From Planctomycetaceae bacterium (lineage in GTDB: Bacteria > Planctomycetota > Planctomycetia > Pirellulales > UBA1268), in NCBI GenBank assembly GCA_947464585.1, contig CANHYS010000204.1, forward strand, positions 1 through 5,377: a stretch of 5,377 nucleotides of DNA, in the 5' to 3' direction. A model generated the notes under the pieces. The model searched no databases. It saw nothing but the letters and a program-made list of their open reading frames with translations, and had not been told where the DNA came from. The position numbers and the translations under genes were made by a program. This document shows positions 1 through 5,377 of this stretch, in pieces (positions within the stretch are counted from its first letter, which is position 1; the number at the start of each line of letters is the position of its first letter).

Positions 1-835
1 GGAACGCCAGCACGCCGACGACCGTGTCGCCGTCGAGGAGCGGCGTCGCGATGAAGCTCGCCGGGGCCATCAGGGAAGGCAGGTAGCGGCTGTACTGGCC
101 GTAGGCGATGGTGCCGGGACGGCCCATCGCGACCGCCTCGCGAAACGACTTGGCGAGATTGCTCGAGGCGAGCGGGCCCGATGTCAGTGATGCTCCGAAG
201 TCGATCTCCTTGAACACCGTATAGAGGATCGTGCCCGAGGCGGCGTCAATGAGGAAGATGTCATACACACCATAGCGCTCGAGCATCTCCCGGAAGATCG
301 GGTGCAGCGTGGCGTGGGCACGGGAGTAGGCGGAGCCGTCGTCGGCGGCGTCGAGCAGTTGCTTCGACCCAACGGGGTTCGGGTTCCGACGCAGGTAGCG
401 GTCTTGCAGCATCACGCCGCGTGGGGCGAGGGCGTCGATGGATGGCCGCACGTCGATCTCCTCGCCATTCTGCTTGCGATAGAGGGGCGCGAACTCCGCG
501 GCATAGTAGCCGGTAAGTTCTTGCCGCGCTGCCGTCACCGCCTCGTCGTCGACTGGCAGTTCCTGCCACGCCTTGCGAAACGTCGTCAGCGCTTCCCTCG
601 GCAGCGGACCACTGGCGGCGACGAGGAGTTCCTCGCGCATCGTCGAGAAATACCGCTCGACTGCCTGGGCGGTGATCGTCCGGACTGCCTCCAGCCGCGC
701 GAACGCCTGCTGGCGCAGCGACTCCGCCGCCGAGCGGTACATCGCAACGCCCAGCAGGGCGAGCGGTACCAGCGACATCGTCAGCAGTGCCGCGAGGACC
801 AGATTGCGGAGCGATCGATCGGAAGACAACTTCAT
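1..835 (-). CDS. Methyl-accepting chemotaxis protein, N-terminal sensor half (partial, runs off the left edge)
   Basis: An open frame reads leftward from ATG at 835-833 to the window edge without a stop, giving 278 residues. Residues 9-33 form a hydrophobic segment after a short basic start (MKLSSDRSLRN), which fits an uncleaved membrane anchor. The rest of the visible part is an extracytoplasmic-type sensor domain with motifs I know from many bacterial chemoreceptors: NPNPVG at 151-156, YDIFLID at 191-197, then a FKEIDF stretch, and PASFIATP at 258-265. Residues 38-63 are a probable helix leading out of the membrane. The second membrane segment, HAMP and signalling domain would lie beyond position 1, so receptor identity is inferred. 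The start is one base after the cheW stop (TGAGATG) with no Shine-Dalgarno sequence, which implies translational coupling to cheW. Similar sensor halves also occur in histidine kinases and nucleotide cyclases; the cheW neighbour favours a chemoreceptor. The ligand is unknown. Confidence 0.8.
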   Translation of the reverse strand, partial: MKLSSDRSLRNLVLAALLTMSLVPLALLGVAMYRSAAESLRQQAFARLEAVRTITAQAVERYFSTMREELLVAASGPLPREALTTFRKAWQELPVDDEAVTAARQELTGYYAAEFAPLYRKQNGEEIDVRPSIDALAPRGVMLQDRYLRRNPNPVGSKQLLDAADDGSAYSRAHATLHPIFREMLERYGVYDIFLIDAASGTILYTVFKEIDFGASLTSGPLASSNLAKSFREAVAMGRPGTIAYGQYSRYLPSLMAPASFIATPLLDGDTVVGVLAF

Positions 836-836
836 C

Positions 837-1355
837 TCAGGAGGCCTTGTCGGAGGGGGTTACGCCGGGAACGCCGGCGCGGTGGACGCCGGCGAGACCC
901 GCCGGATCGAGGAGGCTGTTGGCGTCGAGCAGAATGAACAGATCGTCGCCGGCACGGGCGAATCCCTCGACCGACCGCTGCCCGTCGGACACGACCGAGT
1001 CGGGAGCGGAGTGGATTTGGTCTACGGGGATGCGGATCACCTGCGAAACGGCGTCAACCATGCAGCCCATCGTGCGACTGCCGACGTTGACGACGATCGT
1101 GCGGGTGTTGGCGTCCGACTCCCGGGCCGGCAGCCCAAACAGGAGCCGCAGGTCGATCACCGGAATGATCGTGCCGCGAAGGTTGCTCACTCCGACGACG
1201 TACGCGGGCACGTCGGGCACCCTGGTCACGCTGCCCGACGTGATGATTTCCTGGATTCGCTCGATGCGAAACAGGTACTTCTGGCCGGCAATTTCAAAGC
1301 CGACGAACTGGGCCGAAGCGGCCTGTCTGACCTCTGGGGGGCGGACCGAATCCAT
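837..1355 (-). CDS. cheW: Chemotaxis coupling protein CheW
   Basis: CheW is the cytoplasmic adaptor that links chemoreceptors to the histidine kinase CheA in signalling arrays. The 172-residue product is close to the usual single-domain CheW length. The CheW fold begins near residue 15 (QFVGFEIAGQKYLF), continues through IERIQEII (31-38), and carries the family hallmark GVSNLRGTIIPVIDL at 55-69, including the NLRG turn and the conserved D68. The later strands include TIVVNVGSRTMGCMVDAVSQV and the closing VEGFAR...LFILLDANSLL. The last 20 or so residues are a Gly/Pro/Ala-rich tail encoded by a degenerate GC-rich repeat and are probably disordered. The ATG at 1355 lies 14 residues before the fold begins; no Shine-Dalgarno sequence precedes it. 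It is the first gene of a cheW-mcp operon, with one base between them, and diverges from cheB, so the product most likely serves the receptor encoded just downstream. Confidence 0.95.
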   Translation of the reverse strand: MDSVRPPEVRQAASAQFVGFEIAGQKYLFRIERIQEIITSGSVTRVPDVPAYVVGVSNLRGTIIPVIDLRLLFGLPARESDANTRTIVVNVGSRTMGCMVDAVSQVIRIPVDQIHSAPDSVVSDGQRSVEGFARAGDDLFILLDANSLLDPAGLAGVHRAGVPGVTPSDKAS

Positions 1356-1429
1356 GCCGGTGATACCTGTGCGGAAGCGACGTGCGGGCCGCGAGACGGT
1401 GTCGCCCGGCTCGCCGGGAGACTCCTCGA

Positions 1430-1458
1430 GATATAGCTTGGGAATTGGGGCGATTCAA
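1430..1458 (-). promoter_or_regulatory. Candidate sigma70-type promoter for the cheW-mcp operon
   Basis: Read on the minus strand, TTGAAT (1458-1453) is followed after exactly 17 bases by TATATC (1435-1430). Each hexamer matches four of six positions of the sigma70 consensus. The pair stands out in a GC-rich gap and points at cheW, giving a leader of roughly 65-70 bases. That leader contains a short GC hairpin, CCCGGC/GCCGGG, at 1405-1418. This is pattern matching only; planctomycete promoters are poorly defined. Confidence 0.45.
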
Positions 1459-1483
1459 ATTTGTGTCGGTCCTGACGGATGGG

Positions 1484-1537
1484 GGAGATGCCTTTCCCCG
1501 GTGCCATCGTTACGATGTGCAGAACCCCACCATCTCC
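1484..1537 (+). promoter_or_regulatory. Nested inverted repeats in the cheB leader
   Basis: An outer pair, GGAGATG (1484-1490) and CATCTCC (1531-1537), is perfectly complementary. Inside it lies a perfect 13-bp dyad, CATCGT-T-ACGATG (1505-1517). They sit about 55-105 bases upstream of the cheB start. The structure could be an RNA fold in the cheB leader or a protein-binding operator in the divergent cheW/cheB control region. A TACGAT hexamer (1511-1516) resembles a -10 box but has no good -35 partner. The function is unknown. Confidence 0.3.
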
Positions 1538-1590
1538 ATCCCACTGCCGGTCCAGCTCCAGGAGTCAGCCCACCCGCCCCTTTTTGCACC

Positions 1591-2655
1591 ATGTTTGATG
1601 GCGTTCTCAAGGTTGTCGTGGTCGACGATTCTGCCCTTTACCGGCAGATGCTCCTCACGGTCCTCGGCAGGATCGCGGGTGTGGAGGTGGTCGGAACGGC
1701 TGCCGACGGCGACGCGGCGGTGGAACTCATCTCGCGGATCAGGCCGGACGTCGTCACGCTCGACGTGCAGATGCCGGGCCGGGACGGCATCGAGGTGCTG
1801 CGGGCACTGAAGCAACGTGGGCTGTCGCCACGGTCGATCATGGTCAGCAGTCTCACCGCACAGGGAGCGCCGACGACGGTCGCCGCCCTGATGGAGGGTG
1901 CCTTCGACTTCGTGCTCAAGCCCGCGGGCGGCGATCTGCACGTCACTCGCGAGACGATCCAACGCGAGCTCACCGAGAAGTTGGCCGCCGTACGAGAGAG
2001 CATGGGGGCTCCGGTGGTGGCCGCTGCGCCGCCGCCGATGGAGCGGTCGTTCCGGCCCTCCGCAGCAGCACGCTTCGACGCCATCGTGATCGGTACTTCG
2101 ACTGGTGGCCCTCAGGCCCTGCGGGCCGTGATCCCGCTGCTGCCTGCCGATCTGCCCGTGCCGGTGTTTGTCGTGCAGCACATTCCGGCCCAGTTCACGG
2201 TCAGCCTCGCCGAGCGACTCGACGGGATGTCGCCACTGCGGGTCGTGGAGGCGGCCGACGGCATGCTCGTCACGCCGGGTATGGTGCTCGTGGCACCTGG
2301 GAACAGGCATCTGGGCGTGGCGCACCGGGGCGATCAGGTCGTGTGTGTGCTCGACGATGGTCCGCGGCGTCGCGGCTGCCGGCCGTCGGTCGACCATCTT
2401 CTGGAATCGGCCGCGCGGCTCTACGGCGGGAGGGTGCTGGCGGCGGTGCTGACCGGGATGGGCTGCGACGGGCTCGACGGGTGTCGCGAGCTGAAGCGGC
2501 GAGGGGGCACGGTGCTGGCGCAGTCAGCCGCTGGATGCGTCGTCTATGGCATGCCGAAAGCGGTCAGCGAGGCCGGTCTGGTCGATGAGGTGGTGCCGCT
2601 CGAGCGGATGGCCCTGCGGCTCACCGCATGGCTGCGGGGTGCGGCTGCGGAGTGA
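1591..2655 (+). CDS. cheB: Chemotaxis response regulator / protein-glutamate methylesterase CheB
   Basis: CheB removes methyl esters from (and deamidates) chemoreceptors during adaptation and is activated when CheA phosphorylates its receiver domain. The 354-residue protein has the normal two-domain layout. The receiver (about 6-125) shows the acidic pair D12-D13, phosphoacceptor D58 in TLDVQMP, S86/S87 and K110 in LKP. A Pro/Ala-rich linker (about 139-160) leads to the methylesterase domain with the triad S170 (IGTSTGGP), H197 (VQHIP) and D293 (LTGMGCDG). The S-H-D spacing nearly matches the enteric enzyme (164, 190, 286). The frame is open upstream to 787, but that stretch is antisense to cheW; ATG at 1591 sits just before the receiver fold (FDGVLKVVVVDDS). 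No Shine-Dalgarno is present, only a T-rich stretch. The usual acidic residue of the AQ(D/N)EAS loop before VV(F/Y)GMP is missing (QSAAGCVVYGMP). It diverges from cheW-mcp, whose receptor is the likely substrate; no cheR is visible. Confidence 0.97.
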   Translation: MFDGVLKVVVVDDSALYRQMLLTVLGRIAGVEVVGTAADGDAAVELISRIRPDVVTLDVQMPGRDGIEVLRALKQRGLSPRSIMVSSLTAQGAPTTVAALMEGAFDFVLKPAGGDLHVTRETIQRELTEKLAAVRESMGAPVVAAAPPPMERSFRPSAAARFDAIVIGTSTGGPQALRAVIPLLPADLPVPVFVVQHIPAQFTVSLAERLDGMSPLRVVEAADGMLVTPGMVLVAPGNRHLGVAHRGDQVVCVLDDGPRRRGCRPSVDHLLESAARLYGGRVLAAVLTGMGCDGLDGCRELKRRGGTVLAQSAAGCVVYGMPKAVSEAGLVDEVVPLERMALRLTAWLRGAAAE

Positions 2656-2679
2656 AAAATCGTCCAGCAGGTCGTTTTC
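2655..2679. terminator. Possible bidirectional terminator between convergent cheB and kinase genes
   Basis: Immediately after the cheB stop, an A run (2655-2659) precedes a short hairpin: CG-T-CC (2661-2665), loop AGCA, GG-T-CG (2670-2674), with one T-T mismatch. TTTT follows (2675-2678). The A and T runs can extend the stem past an unpaired T, and each strand reads as hairpin plus U run. The stem is short, so this would be a weak terminator. Its position between converging genes is the main support. Confidence 0.4.
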
Positions 2680-2707
2680 CGGCCATGCCGACGTGCAGTC
2701 CAGCAGC

Positions 2708-3850
2708 CTATTCGAGCAGTTCCAGCCAGGCGCGGATCTCGTTGTCGTATTCGCTCGCCAGGCCGCCCACGATCAGCTGTCGGTGAAAGCTCGCTGCGCC
2801 TTCCTTCACGAGGTCGGCGTCTTCGGCGCTGGGAAAACGCCGGGCCGGGTCGGCTGCGATCATGCCCCGGATGAAGTTCATCAAGAGCTCGTTGCAGGTC
2901 ACGTCGGACGGCAGGATCTGCGGGAGCCGATGGGCGAGCGACCGCTTGGCCTCCAGCAGGTCGCGGTAGGACTGCAGCCCCGCGAACGGCGGCTGACCCG
3001 AGAGCATCTCGATGAGCACGTAGCCGAGGCTGGCCAGGTCGGAACGGGGGGTGTTCTCCCGGCCCTCGAGCACCTCGGGGGCCGCATACGACGGGGTGCA
3101 GGTGCGGTTGGGGGGCATGTCGTCGAGCGCGAGGGCCGAACCGATGTCGATGATCTTCGCGTTGCCCGTCCGCTTCACCATGATGTTGGAGCTCTTGATG
3201 TCGCCGTGCACGATCTCTTCGCGGTGCAGGGCGGCCAGAGCTGCGAGGCATTCGCGGACGATCGCGATTGCCACGCCAGGCTTGAGCCGTGACTGCTGGG
3301 GGCCCGCCGTCACGATCACGTTGTTCAGGTGCCGCCAGCGGTCGTCGCCCACGCTCGCCCTGGTCTGAGCGAGGAGTTCCGGGGCCAGCAGCCGCGAGAG
3401 GTCGTAGCCGTCGATCCACTCCATCTCCATGATGCGGATCCGCCGCTGCTCGACGAAGTTGTGCACATCGAGCAGGTTGTCCTGCTGGATCTGGGCGACC
3501 CGAGAGGCCACCTTGGCAATGCGGTTCATTCCCTCGTCGTAGATGGCCTCCGACTCGTAGCGTTCCGGCGAGAAGATCTTGAGGGCCACCGGCAGGCTGA
3601 AATTATCGGTGCCGCGCCGCTCGGTGAGAAACACCACCCCCTGCCCTCCCGCACCGAGTCGGCGGGTGAGCGCGTGGTACTCGGTCCAGGTGAGGCGACC
3701 CGCATCGAGGATTTCGCCGTAGCGGGAAAGCAGTTCCTCCGGGCACCGGCTGCCCACGTCGCCGCCGACGGAAATCGTCGGCCGACCGTCCTGCGCCGGG
3801 GGGCCCTCCTGGTAGATCGTGGTGTTCATCGTGTCTGGGCGGCTGGTCAT
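2708..3850 (-). CDS. Cytosolic Hanks-type serine/threonine protein kinase
   Basis: The 380-residue protein is predicted to phosphorylate Ser/Thr residues on unidentified targets. An N-terminal extension of about 60 residues precedes the kinase domain. The nucleotide loop GAGGQGVV is at 66-73, the ATP-binding lysine at K91 (VALK), the catalytic loop HGDIKSSN at 215-222 (D217, K219, N222), the metal-binding DIG at 235-237 (replacing DFG), APE at 257-259, and DLASLG from D271. All catalytic residues are kept, but the arginine of HRD is glycine, making it a non-RD kinase. An extra stretch at about 156-192 separates EWIDGYDLSRLL from the next helix. I see no transmembrane segment or PASTA, WD40 or TPR repeats, so it is probably soluble. 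A further Met at residue 8 is an alternative start. The ATG overlaps the dehydrogenase stop (ATGA), which argues for the longer start and for coupled translation. Substrate and trigger are unknown. Confidence 0.93.
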   Translation of the reverse strand: MTSRPDTMNTTIYQEGPPAQDGRPTISVGGDVGSRCPEELLSRYGEILDAGRLTWTEYHALTRRLGAGGQGVVFLTERRGTDNFSLPVALKIFSPERYESEAIYDEGMNRIAKVASRVAQIQQDNLLDVHNFVEQRRIRIMEMEWIDGYDLSRLLAPELLAQTRASVGDDRWRHLNNVIVTAGPQQSRLKPGVAIAIVRECLAALAALHREEIVHGDIKSSNIMVKRTGNAKIIDIGSALALDDMPPNRTCTPSYAAPEVLEGRENTPRSDLASLGYVLIEMLSGQPPFAGLQSYRDLLEAKRSLAHRLPQILPSDVTCNELLMNFIRGMIAADPARRFPSAEDADLVKEGAASFHRQLIVGGLASEYDNEIRAWLELLE

Positions 3851-4851
3851 GGTGTTTCGCGTGGTGCTTCAGCGCTGGGAGGTTCGGGAAACCCAGCTGG
3901 CTCGGGAAAGCCAAGCCGTTTGTCGACCAGATTTCTGAGCGGATGCGCCGACAGATACCGCTGGAGATTGTCGCAGAAAAAGTCGGTCATCGCATCAATT
4001 CGGCGGGCCGATTGGCCGGCGACGTGTGGCGTGATCAACAGGCGTGGCGCCCGCCAGAGCCGGCTTTCCGGCGGTGGTGGTTCGATGGGAGTCACATCGA
4101 CCGCGGCGGAATCGAGGTGGCCGCTCTCGAGGGCGTCGACCAGGGCGTTTTCGTCGACCAGTCTGCCGCGGGCCATGTTGACGAGGATCGCACCACGTTT
4201 CATTCTCGCGATCGCGGCAGCGTCGATCATGCCGCGGGTCTGGGGCGTGAGCGGCGCGCAGAGAAAGAGGATGTCGGCCTCCTCCAGCACGGAGGGAAGC
4301 GTTTCGGGCCCACCGAGCCGTTCGACAGCGGCCGGCTTGCGGACGGGAAAGTAGTCGGTGGCGACGATCCTGACGCGGAACGGCGCGAGCACCTCCACCA
4401 GCCGACGGCCCACGCCTCCCAGGCCCACGATGCCGACGGTGGCGTCGGTCAGGTCGCGGGTGGGACGACGGACGAACTCCTGCCGGTGTTGCTGTTCCAG
4501 AAACAGGGGAATCCGTCGTGTGCAGGCGATGGCCAGCCCGAGGCCGTGCTCGGCGACCTGGTCGGCGAGCACTCCGGAGGCGCTCGTGACGATGATGTCC
4601 GATCCAATCACCACCGGCACCAGGCAGTGGTCGAGTCCGGCGGCCGAAGACTGGATCCAACGGAGCCGGCCGGTCTGGACGACGTCGTCCCAGGGCACCG
4701 GCACCTTGGGGTGGCCGCAGAAGATGTCGGCGGTGGGCAGTTCGGCAGCCACCCGCTCCTGGCCGGCATCGACGATGTCGGCATGCGGGGCCACCGCCTG
4801 AATCTGGGCGATATGGTGGGGCTCGACGGGATAGCAGAGAACGATGCGCAT
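3847..4851 (-). CDS. D-isomer-specific 2-hydroxyacid dehydrogenase, NAD-binding
   Basis: This family interconverts D-2-hydroxyacids and 2-oxoacids using NAD(P)(H) in the cytoplasm; members act on glyoxylate/hydroxypyruvate, phosphoglycerate, lactate and others. The 334-residue length is typical of short members without an ACT domain. The substrate-binding region shows SSAAGLDH (68-75). The Rossmann motif is GLGGVGRRL (143-151), with D166 at the end of the next strand (ATDYFP), which favours NAD over NADP. The catalytic set is present: R228 (NMARGRLVDE), E257 (VDVTPIEP) and H276 (ITPHVAG). The C-terminus (about 310-334) is a Pro/Glu-rich tail with two copies of GFPEP (314-318, 320-324), outside the enzyme fold. 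The actual substrate cannot be read from the sequence. It is the first gene of an operon with the kinase, whose start codon overlaps its stop. ATG at 4851 directly begins the first strand (MRIVLCYP); only a weak TAGGT precedes it. Confidence 0.95.
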   Translation of the reverse strand: MRIVLCYPVEPHHIAQIQAVAPHADIVDAGQERVAAELPTADIFCGHPKVPVPWDDVVQTGRLRWIQSSAAGLDHCLVPVVIGSDIIVTSASGVLADQVAEHGLGLAIACTRRIPLFLEQQHRQEFVRRPTRDLTDATVGIVGLGGVGRRLVEVLAPFRVRIVATDYFPVRKPAAVERLGGPETLPSVLEEADILFLCAPLTPQTRGMIDAAAIARMKRGAILVNMARGRLVDENALVDALESGHLDSAAVDVTPIEPPPPESRLWRAPRLLITPHVAGQSARRIDAMTDFFCDNLQRYLSAHPLRNLVDKRLGFPEPAGFPEPPSAEAPRETP

Positions 4852-4864
4852 ACCTACGGTTTTC

Positions 4865-4881
4865 GCCGGAAAGTGCCGGAA
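4865..4881. repeat. Phased direct repeat GCCGGAA x2 upstream of the dehydrogenase start
   Basis: GCCGGAA occurs at 4865-4871 and again at 4875-4881, exactly 10 bp apart, about one helical turn. On the minus strand this is TTCCGGC-ACT-TTCCGGC, ending 13 bases before the dehydrogenase ATG. It could be a tandem operator half-site or part of the leader RNA. Chance is possible in GC-rich DNA. Confidence 0.3.
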
Positions 4882-4976
4882 TTGGCAAGTCGGCCTGTGG
4901 CAGCGTTGGTGGGCGGCCGTCCCATGGCTTGCCGAGGCCGGTTTTCGTGGTTCAATACAGTCATAGGAATGAAGGG

Positions 4977-4997
4977 TATCGGCCGAGGGAGCCGATA
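4977..4997. promoter_or_regulatory. Perfect 21-bp dyad in the divergent dehydrogenase/doxX intergenic region
   Basis: TATCGGC (4977-4983) and GCCGATA (4991-4997) are perfect inverted copies separated by seven bases (CGAGGGA). The dyad lies 125 bp from the dehydrogenase start and 87 bp from the DoxX-family start, in a region otherwise without a gene. The half-site spacing, about 14 bp centre to centre, suits either a dimeric regulator operator or an RNA stem-loop. No T run follows, so it is not a typical terminator. I found no convincing -35/-10 pair on either strand of 4852-5084. Confidence 0.4.
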
Positions 4998-5084
4998 GTC
5001 TGTGATTTGACGGGCTTTGCCCCAGCGAACCGTTCGTCGTCGGCCCTTCCTCCTCCCGAACAGCTGACCTTCCCGGTGCATCCC

Positions 5085-5377
5085 ATGCGTTCCACGCTGC
5101 TGGCCGTCGCGGCCCTCGCCTTCCTGCGGATCGTCATCGGGATGCACTTTTTCCTGGAGGGGCTGAGCCATCTCCGCGACCCGGGCTGGTCGAGCGCCGG
5201 CTTTCGCCGGGCCGCAGTCGGACCGCTCGCCGATTTTTACCAGTCCGAACTGCCCCAGACGGGCAACTGGTCGGAGACGCTGGGGAAGATCGACAAACGG
5301 TCCATCGATGACGCTCTTGATGCCTGGAAAGCCAGTGTCGTGGCAACCTGGCAGCGGCGGCTTGAGGAGCGGCAGAA
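5085..5377 (+). CDS. DoxX-family membrane protein, N-terminal part (runs off the right edge)
   Basis: ATG at 5085 opens a frame that stays open to the window end, giving 97 complete codons. Residues 4-23 form a hydrophobic membrane segment (LLAVAALAFLRIVIG), continuing into MHFFLEGLSHLRDPGWS. The pattern LRxVIGxHFxxEGxxxL followed by PGWS, then FRRAAVGPLADFY, is one I recognise from planctomycete DoxX-like proteins, which carry a long soluble loop between the first two membrane helices. The charged stretch from about residue 55 on (DKRSIDDALDAWKASVVATWQRRLEER) would be that loop. DoxX-type proteins are four-helix membrane proteins, some of them quinol oxidase subunits; the role of the planctomycete ones is not settled. 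A GTG at 5076 is an in-frame alternative start three codons upstream. No Shine-Dalgarno is visible. The gene diverges from the dehydrogenase-kinase operon, and the assignment rests on about a third or less of the protein. Confidence 0.65.
   Translation, partial: MRSTLLAVAALAFLRIVIGMHFFLEGLSHLRDPGWSSAGFRRAAVGPLADFYQSELPQTGNWSETLGKIDKRSIDDALDAWKASVVATWQRRLEERQ

Noticed and set aside
880..1355. Idea that CheW is a multi-domain CheV-type or CheA fragment
   Set aside because: The gene contains only one CheW domain and a short disordered tail, and it ends with a clear stop followed by another gene.
302..1436. Long plus-strand open frames over the receptor and cheW genes
   Set aside because: Their translations are Arg/Gly/Asp-rich low-complexity shadows of the minus-strand chemoreceptor and CheW frames, as expected in GC-rich DNA.
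787..1590. In-frame upstream extension of the cheB reading frame (would make a 622-residue protein)
   Set aside because: The extension is antisense to cheW, has no domain character, and the CheB receiver fold begins right after ATG 1591.
1510..2397. 295-codon minus-strand open frame opposite cheB
   Set aside because: The His/Arg-rich translation has no recognisable fold, and cheB on the other strand has an intact catalytic triad.
2544..3419. 291-codon minus-strand open frame overlapping the kinase and the cheB end
   Set aside because: An out-of-frame shadow of the kinase gene, Arg/Pro-rich with no domain.
4887..4944. Inverted repeat AAGTCGGCCT / AGGCCGGTTT in the dehydrogenase leader
   Set aside because: It needs two G-T pairs and a loop of 38 bases; in GC-rich DNA this is close to chance.
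3329..4998. Two plus-strand open frames of more than 340 codons opposite the dehydrogenase and kinase
   Set aside because: Both mirror well-supported minus-strand genes and show no domain motif of their own.
5007..5040. TTGACG as a -35 box for the DoxX-family gene
   Set aside because: No -10-like hexamer occurs at 15-19 bases downstream (CCGTTC at 17).

Overview
This 5.4-kb, GC-rich window most resembles a planctomycete chromosome (Pirellulales-like). That placement rests on protein character: a cytosolic Hanks-type Ser/Thr kinase, a DoxX-type membrane protein of the form common in that phylum, chemotaxis proteins, and no recognisable Shine-Dalgarno sequence at any of the six gene starts. 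It is an inference from memory of these families, not a database result.

Left part (1-2655): a chemotaxis module in two divergent arms. On the minus strand cheW (1355-837) is followed one base after its stop codon by a chemoreceptor gene (835 to beyond position 1). Only the receptor's N-terminal anchor and sensor domain lie inside the window. On the plus strand, separated by a 235-bp regulatory gap, is a complete cheB (1591-2655). A plausible sigma70-type promoter for cheW-mcp and inverted repeats in the cheB leader lie in the gap. Together the products would be a receptor, its coupling adaptor and the phosphorylation-controlled enzyme that demethylates (adapts) the receptor. CheA, CheR and CheY are not in the window.

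Middle part (2656-4851): cheB converges on a two-gene minus-strand operon, with a 52-bp gap holding a hairpin flanked by A and T runs that could terminate both sides. The operon is a D-isomer-specific 2-hydroxyacid dehydrogenase (4851-3847), then a Ser/Thr protein kinase (3850-2708). The two overlap by ATGA, so they are probably translationally coupled. The kinase has no membrane segment or extracellular sensor.

Right part (4852-5377): a 233-bp divergent intergenic region with a perfect 21-bp dyad and a 10-bp-phased direct repeat, followed by the start of a plus-strand DoxX-family membrane protein that runs off the window edge.

I found no tRNA, rRNA, CRISPR array, insertion sequence or phage gene. 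Nothing in the window is clearly a new system. The least ordinary points are the coupled dehydrogenase-kinase pair and the unassigned dyads in the two divergent promoter regions.
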